Source: a candidate division WWE3 bacterium
GTDB taxonomy: Bacteria > Patescibacteriota > WWE3 > 9FT-COMBO-53-11
Assembly: GCA_030620855.1 (NCBI GenBank)
Contig: JAUXIZ010000019.1
Span: forward strand, 1 to 9,106
Length of the DNA stretch: 9,106 nucleotides
Direction: 5' to 3'
Shown: positions 7,544 through 9,106 of the stretch, in pieces
Layout of the letters: every line of letters begins with the position of its first letter
Numbering within the stretch: position 1 is the stretch's first letter
Notes under the pieces: model-generated
Databases searched by the model: none
What the model saw: the letters and a program-made list of their open reading frames with translations, nothing else
Told to the model about the DNA's origin: nothing
Translations under genes and position numbers: made by a program

Positions 7544-8008
7544 ATGCCGACAATAAGACAGTTAATTAAAAAAGGACGCAAAAAAGGAACGAAAAAAGAT
7601 AAGACTCCGGCATTGTCCGAGGTTTATTCCTCGCTGCGTAGGAAAAGAAGGCAGGCCCCGGCCCCTTTTAAGCGCGGAGTGGTTTTGCAGGTTAGAACGA
7701 TGACTCCTAAAAAACCTAACTCAGCTTTGCGAAAAGTTGCCCGAGTCCGCCTTTCCAACGGTAGGGAAGTAACCGCATACATTCCCGGGGAAGGTCACAA
7801 CCTGGCAGAGCACAATATTGTGATGGTTCGTGGAGGCAAGGTCAATGATCTTCCAGGTATTAAATACAAGATAGTCCGCGGAGTTTACGATACGGTCGGT
7901 GTATCGGAGCGTTCCACAAGCAGGTCCCTTTACGGTGCCAAAAAAGGAGGCCTGGCACCCGTCGCCGCTCCTACCGAGGAGGCGAAGGAGGAGAAAGAAA
8001 GTGCCTAG
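7544..8008 (+). CDS. rpsL: 30S ribosomal protein S12
   Basis: S12 sits at the decoding centre of the 30S subunit and affects accuracy and streptomycin response. The ATG at 7544 directly follows the rpoC stop; AAGGA at 7532-7536 lies 7 bases upstream, so this start is secure. The N-terminus 'MPTIRQLIKKGRKK', the decoding loop 'TPKKPNSALRK' (residues 54-64, with the accuracy Lys57) and 'EVTAYIPGEGHNL' are typical. The segment 'LSEVYSSLRRKRRQAPAPFKRG' (24-45) is the longer linker seen in Firmicutes-type S12. In the second loop, 'RGGKVNDLPG' has Asn101 where E. coli has Lys88 (mature K87), while Asp102, the RimO methylthiolation position in E. coli, and Pro104 are kept. At 154 residues it exceeds the usual 124-140; the excess is mainly an Ala/Glu/Lys tail from about 136 that overlaps the rpsG start region by 8 bp. 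Confidence 0.97.
   Translation: MPTIRQLIKKGRKKGTKKDKTPALSEVYSSLRRKRRQAPAPFKRGVVLQVRTMTPKKPNSALRKVARVRLSNGREVTAYIPGEGHNLAEHNIVMVRGGKVNDLPGIKYKIVRGVYDTVGVSERSTSRSLYGAKKGGLAPVAAPTEEAKEEKESA
7987..7991 (+). promoter_or_regulatory. Shine-Dalgarno GGAGG deciding the rpsG start at GTG 8001
   Basis: GGAGG ends 9 bases before GTG 8001, with GGAG at 7990-7993 closer still. It supports a start inside the rpsL 3' end rather than the in-frame upstream ATG at 7899, which would add 34 residues unlike any S7. The site is encoded within the Glu/Lys-rich tail of S12. Confidence 0.7.
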
Positions 8009-8471
8009 AGGCGGTCCGGTCCGAAAAAGGCAAATAGAGTCTGACCCAAGATACAACTCCATTGTGGTTTCCAAGCTTATAAATCAGGTTATGGAGAGCG
8101 GGAAAAAGACGACTGCAAGAAACTTGGTTTACGAGGCGCTGGAAGAAGCTGCAAGAGAATTGGAAACCGACCCGCTCTTGGTTTTGACCCAGGCTTTGAC
8201 CAATATTACCCCCAAGCAAGAGGTAAGATCCAGGCGGGTTGGAGGAGCAAACTACCAAATTCCCATGCCGGTAAAAGCCGAGCGCGCCCAAACTTTGGCC
8301 ATTCGGTGGCTGGTTGGCGTAACTCGCGGTAAAAAAGGCAAGTCGTTCGCCGTTCTTTTGGCGGAGGAGTTGACGGCCGCCTACAATAGTGAGGGGGTTG
8401 CCGTTAAAAAGAAAGAAGATACCCACCGCATGGCCGAAGCCAACCGCGCTTTTGCCCACTTCAGGTGGTAA
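8001..8471 (+). CDS. rpsG: 30S ribosomal protein S7
   Basis: S7 is a primary 16S rRNA-binding protein that organises the 30S head and lines the E and P site region. GTG at 8001 gives 'MPRGGPVRKRQIESDPRYNS', the expected S7 beginning (compare MPRRGPV in many bacteria), and a full-length 156 residues ending 'RAFAHFRW'. Other family signatures are 'KLINQVMESGKKTTARNLVYEAL', 'RRVGGANYQIPMPV' (the beta-hairpin and RNA-binding region) and 'EDTHRMAEANRAFAH'. The open frame continues upstream to ATG 7899, but that extension is out-of-frame rpsL sequence. The gene overlaps rpsL by 8 bp and has a good Shine-Dalgarno. In most bacteria fusA and tuf follow; here the operon ends, and the next gene is convergent 3 bp away. 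Confidence 0.97.
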   Translation: MPRGGPVRKRQIESDPRYNSIVVSKLINQVMESGKKTTARNLVYEALEEAARELETDPLLVLTQALTNITPKQEVRSRRVGGANYQIPMPVKAERAQTLAIRWLVGVTRGKKGKSFAVLLAEELTAAYNSEGVAVKKKEDTHRMAEANRAFAHFRW

Positions 8472-8474
8472 CTT

Positions 8475-8834
8475 TTACCCGACTAGATGAGGGATAAAGA
8501 CAATTAACCCGATCATCACGGCAAAGATAGCTGCCAATAGAACCATCCCGGCCGAAACGTCTTTTGCAATACGAGCTTTCTCGTTATGATCTTCCTTAAC
8601 CAAATTAATAATTTCTTCCAAAGCGGTGTTTATCATTTCTGCCATGAGGACTAGAAAAATGGCAACAAGAATCGCTACCCACTCAACAAACGAAATTTTA
8701 AGTAGTGCGCCAGCGAGCATTGCCACCCCGGCTAAAAGTAGATGGACTCTTAAGTTTTGGTGAAAGAGAAGTGTATGCTTGAGTCCGCGAGTTGCGTATT
8801 TAAAGGATTTTAATAGCCTCTGGAGATCAAGCAT
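8475..8834 (-). CDS. dgkA: Diacylglycerol/undecaprenol kinase family membrane protein
   Basis: This is a small integral membrane kinase of the DgkA family (119 residues). The Gram-positive-type members phosphorylate undecaprenol, recycling the lipid carrier for cell-wall synthesis; proteobacterial ones act on diacylglycerol. The substrate here cannot be told from sequence. The N-terminal amphipathic 'LLKSFKYATRGLKHTL' is typical. Three hydrophobic segments lie near residues 30-45, 51-68 and 95-115. The catalytic signature 'AEMINTALEEIINLV' supplies Glu66, Asn69 and Glu73 (E. coli E69, N72, E76), and 'AKDVSAGMVLLAA' supplies Lys91-Asp92 (K94-D95). The position aligned with E. coli Glu28, in the usual 'EERNFRIH', appears to be His25 in 'FHQNLRVH'. 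The ATG follows the stop of the upstream minus-strand gene by 6 bases and has no close Shine-Dalgarno, suggesting coupling to that gene. Confidence 0.9.
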   Translation of the reverse strand: MLDLQRLLKSFKYATRGLKHTLLFHQNLRVHLLLAGVAMLAGALLKISFVEWVAILVAIFLVLMAEMINTALEEIINLVKEDHNEKARIAKDVSAGMVLLAAIFAVMIGLIVFIPHLVG

Positions 8835-8840
8835 GGGATA

Positions 8841-9106
8841 TTATTGACTGAGCCGATTCCTTAAGCTGTCAATTTTGTTCTCAAAGATTTCCTGGAACCG
8901 GTCCTGGTTTAACTGGAACCGGTCAATTGTGTTTTCTAGCTTTTGCTTTAACCGCTCTTCTATTTGCTGTCGGTTTTCGTCTGTGAACCTTTCAAGGACG
9001 CGGTTGCGATGCTCTTTTGCGTTTTCAAGCGCTCGATCAATAGCATTTCTTGCCTTCTCTGGAACTTGCTCTCGAACTCGCTCGAGAACTGTACGGTGTC
9101 TATCTA
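8841..9106 (-). CDS. Partial coiled-coil protein resembling DUF5667-type proteins (N-terminus outside window)
   Basis: An open minus-strand frame enters at the window edge (first whole codon 9104-9102) and ends at TAA 8843-8841, giving 87 residues. It reads 'DRHRTVLERVREQVPEKARN' and on through 'AIDRALENAKEHRNRVLERF' to '..DSLRNRLSQ'. It is very rich in Glu, Arg, Gln and Asn with heptad spacing and has no membrane segment, so a long alpha-helical coiled coil is expected. The 'RH..VLE.V...VPEKA..AI..ALE.A.EHR' pattern resembles the C-terminal part of DUF5667-containing proteins common in CPR and actinobacterial genomes; that match is from memory and moderate. Those proteins usually carry a signal or membrane anchor at the N-terminus, not visible here. 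It is followed 6 bases later by dgkA, likely in one transcript. Function is unknown. Confidence 0.6.
   Translation of the reverse strand, partial: DRHRTVLERVREQVPEKARNAIDRALENAKEHRNRVLERFTDENRQQIEERLKQKLENTIDRFQLNQDRFQEIFENKIDSLRNRLSQ
8892..8924 (-). repeat. 12-bp direct repeat with 21-bp period inside the coiled-coil gene
   Basis: CTGGAACCGGTC occurs at 8892-8903 and again at 8913-8924. The period of 21 bp equals seven codons, so the protein repeats DRFQ in the same heptad register (DRFQLNQ then DRFQEIF). It looks like a recent heptad duplication or strong coding constraint rather than a mobile or regulatory repeat. Confidence 0.6.

Noticed and set aside
7899..8000. In-frame upstream extension of rpsG to ATG 7899
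   Set aside because: The added residues are rpsL sequence in another frame and do not resemble S7. GTG 8001 gives the canonical N-terminus and length and has a Shine-Dalgarno sequence.
8474..8498. Bulged stem after rpsG as a bidirectional terminator
   Set aside because: The stem is weak and AT-rich and is not followed by a T-tract on either strand; it also lies within the dgkA coding sequence.
1..9106. Recoded TGA (glycine), CRISPR arrays, tRNA or rRNA genes, insertion sequences
   Set aside because: No in-frame TGA interrupts any real gene, and no arrays, RNA genes, transposase frames or terminal repeats are visible.

Overview
The window is a stretch of core bacterial chromosome: the two large RNA polymerase subunits followed directly by two small-subunit ribosomal proteins, with cell-envelope genes on both sides. 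The genes are compact. RpoB is 1109 residues and RpoC 1184, both without the large lineage-specific insertions of proteobacteria, and junctions overlap or abut. The gene order (mltG, rpoB, rpoC, rpsL, rpsG, then dgkA convergent) and the divergent residues in otherwise invariant polymerase motifs suggest a Candidate Phyla Radiation (Patescibacteria) genome, perhaps the Microgenomates branch. That placement is inference from gene order and protein character; no marker here proves it. All seven stop codons visible are TAA or TAG, and no TGA interrupts a real reading frame, so the recoded TGA of Gracilibacteria/SR1 is not indicated.

Layout. Bases 1-550 are the 3' end of an endolytic transglycosylase gene (mltG). 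Bases 551-666 form a short but dense regulatory gap. It holds a good extended -10 promoter (TTGACA, 17 bp, TAACTT), an inverted repeat overlapping the -35 box, a 12-bp hairpin with a nearby T-rich tract, and a 19-codon leader reading frame whose stop overlaps the rpoB start as TAATG. Bases 667-8471 are one tight plus-strand unit: rpoB and rpoC overlap by 8 bp, rpoC abuts rpsL, and rpsL and rpsG overlap by 8 bp. Bases 8475-9106 hold a minus-strand pair: a partial coiled-coil protein resembling DUF5667-type proteins, then a small membrane lipid kinase (dgkA family). The last rpsG base and the dgkA stop codon are 3 bp apart.

How it fits together. The central unit co-produces the catalytic core of transcription with S12 and S7, key proteins of the decoding site and the 30S head. 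The usual partners on each side (rplJ/rplL before rpoB; fusA/tuf after rpsG) are absent. The flanking genes act on the envelope: MltG cuts nascent peptidoglycan, and DgkA-family kinases phosphorylate diacylglycerol or undecaprenol.

Most of the window is ordinary core genome and I see no complete novel system. The points most worth a second look are the possible attenuator/leader peptide before rpoB, and several unusual residues in otherwise near-invariant positions of RpoB, RpoC, S12 and DgkA.
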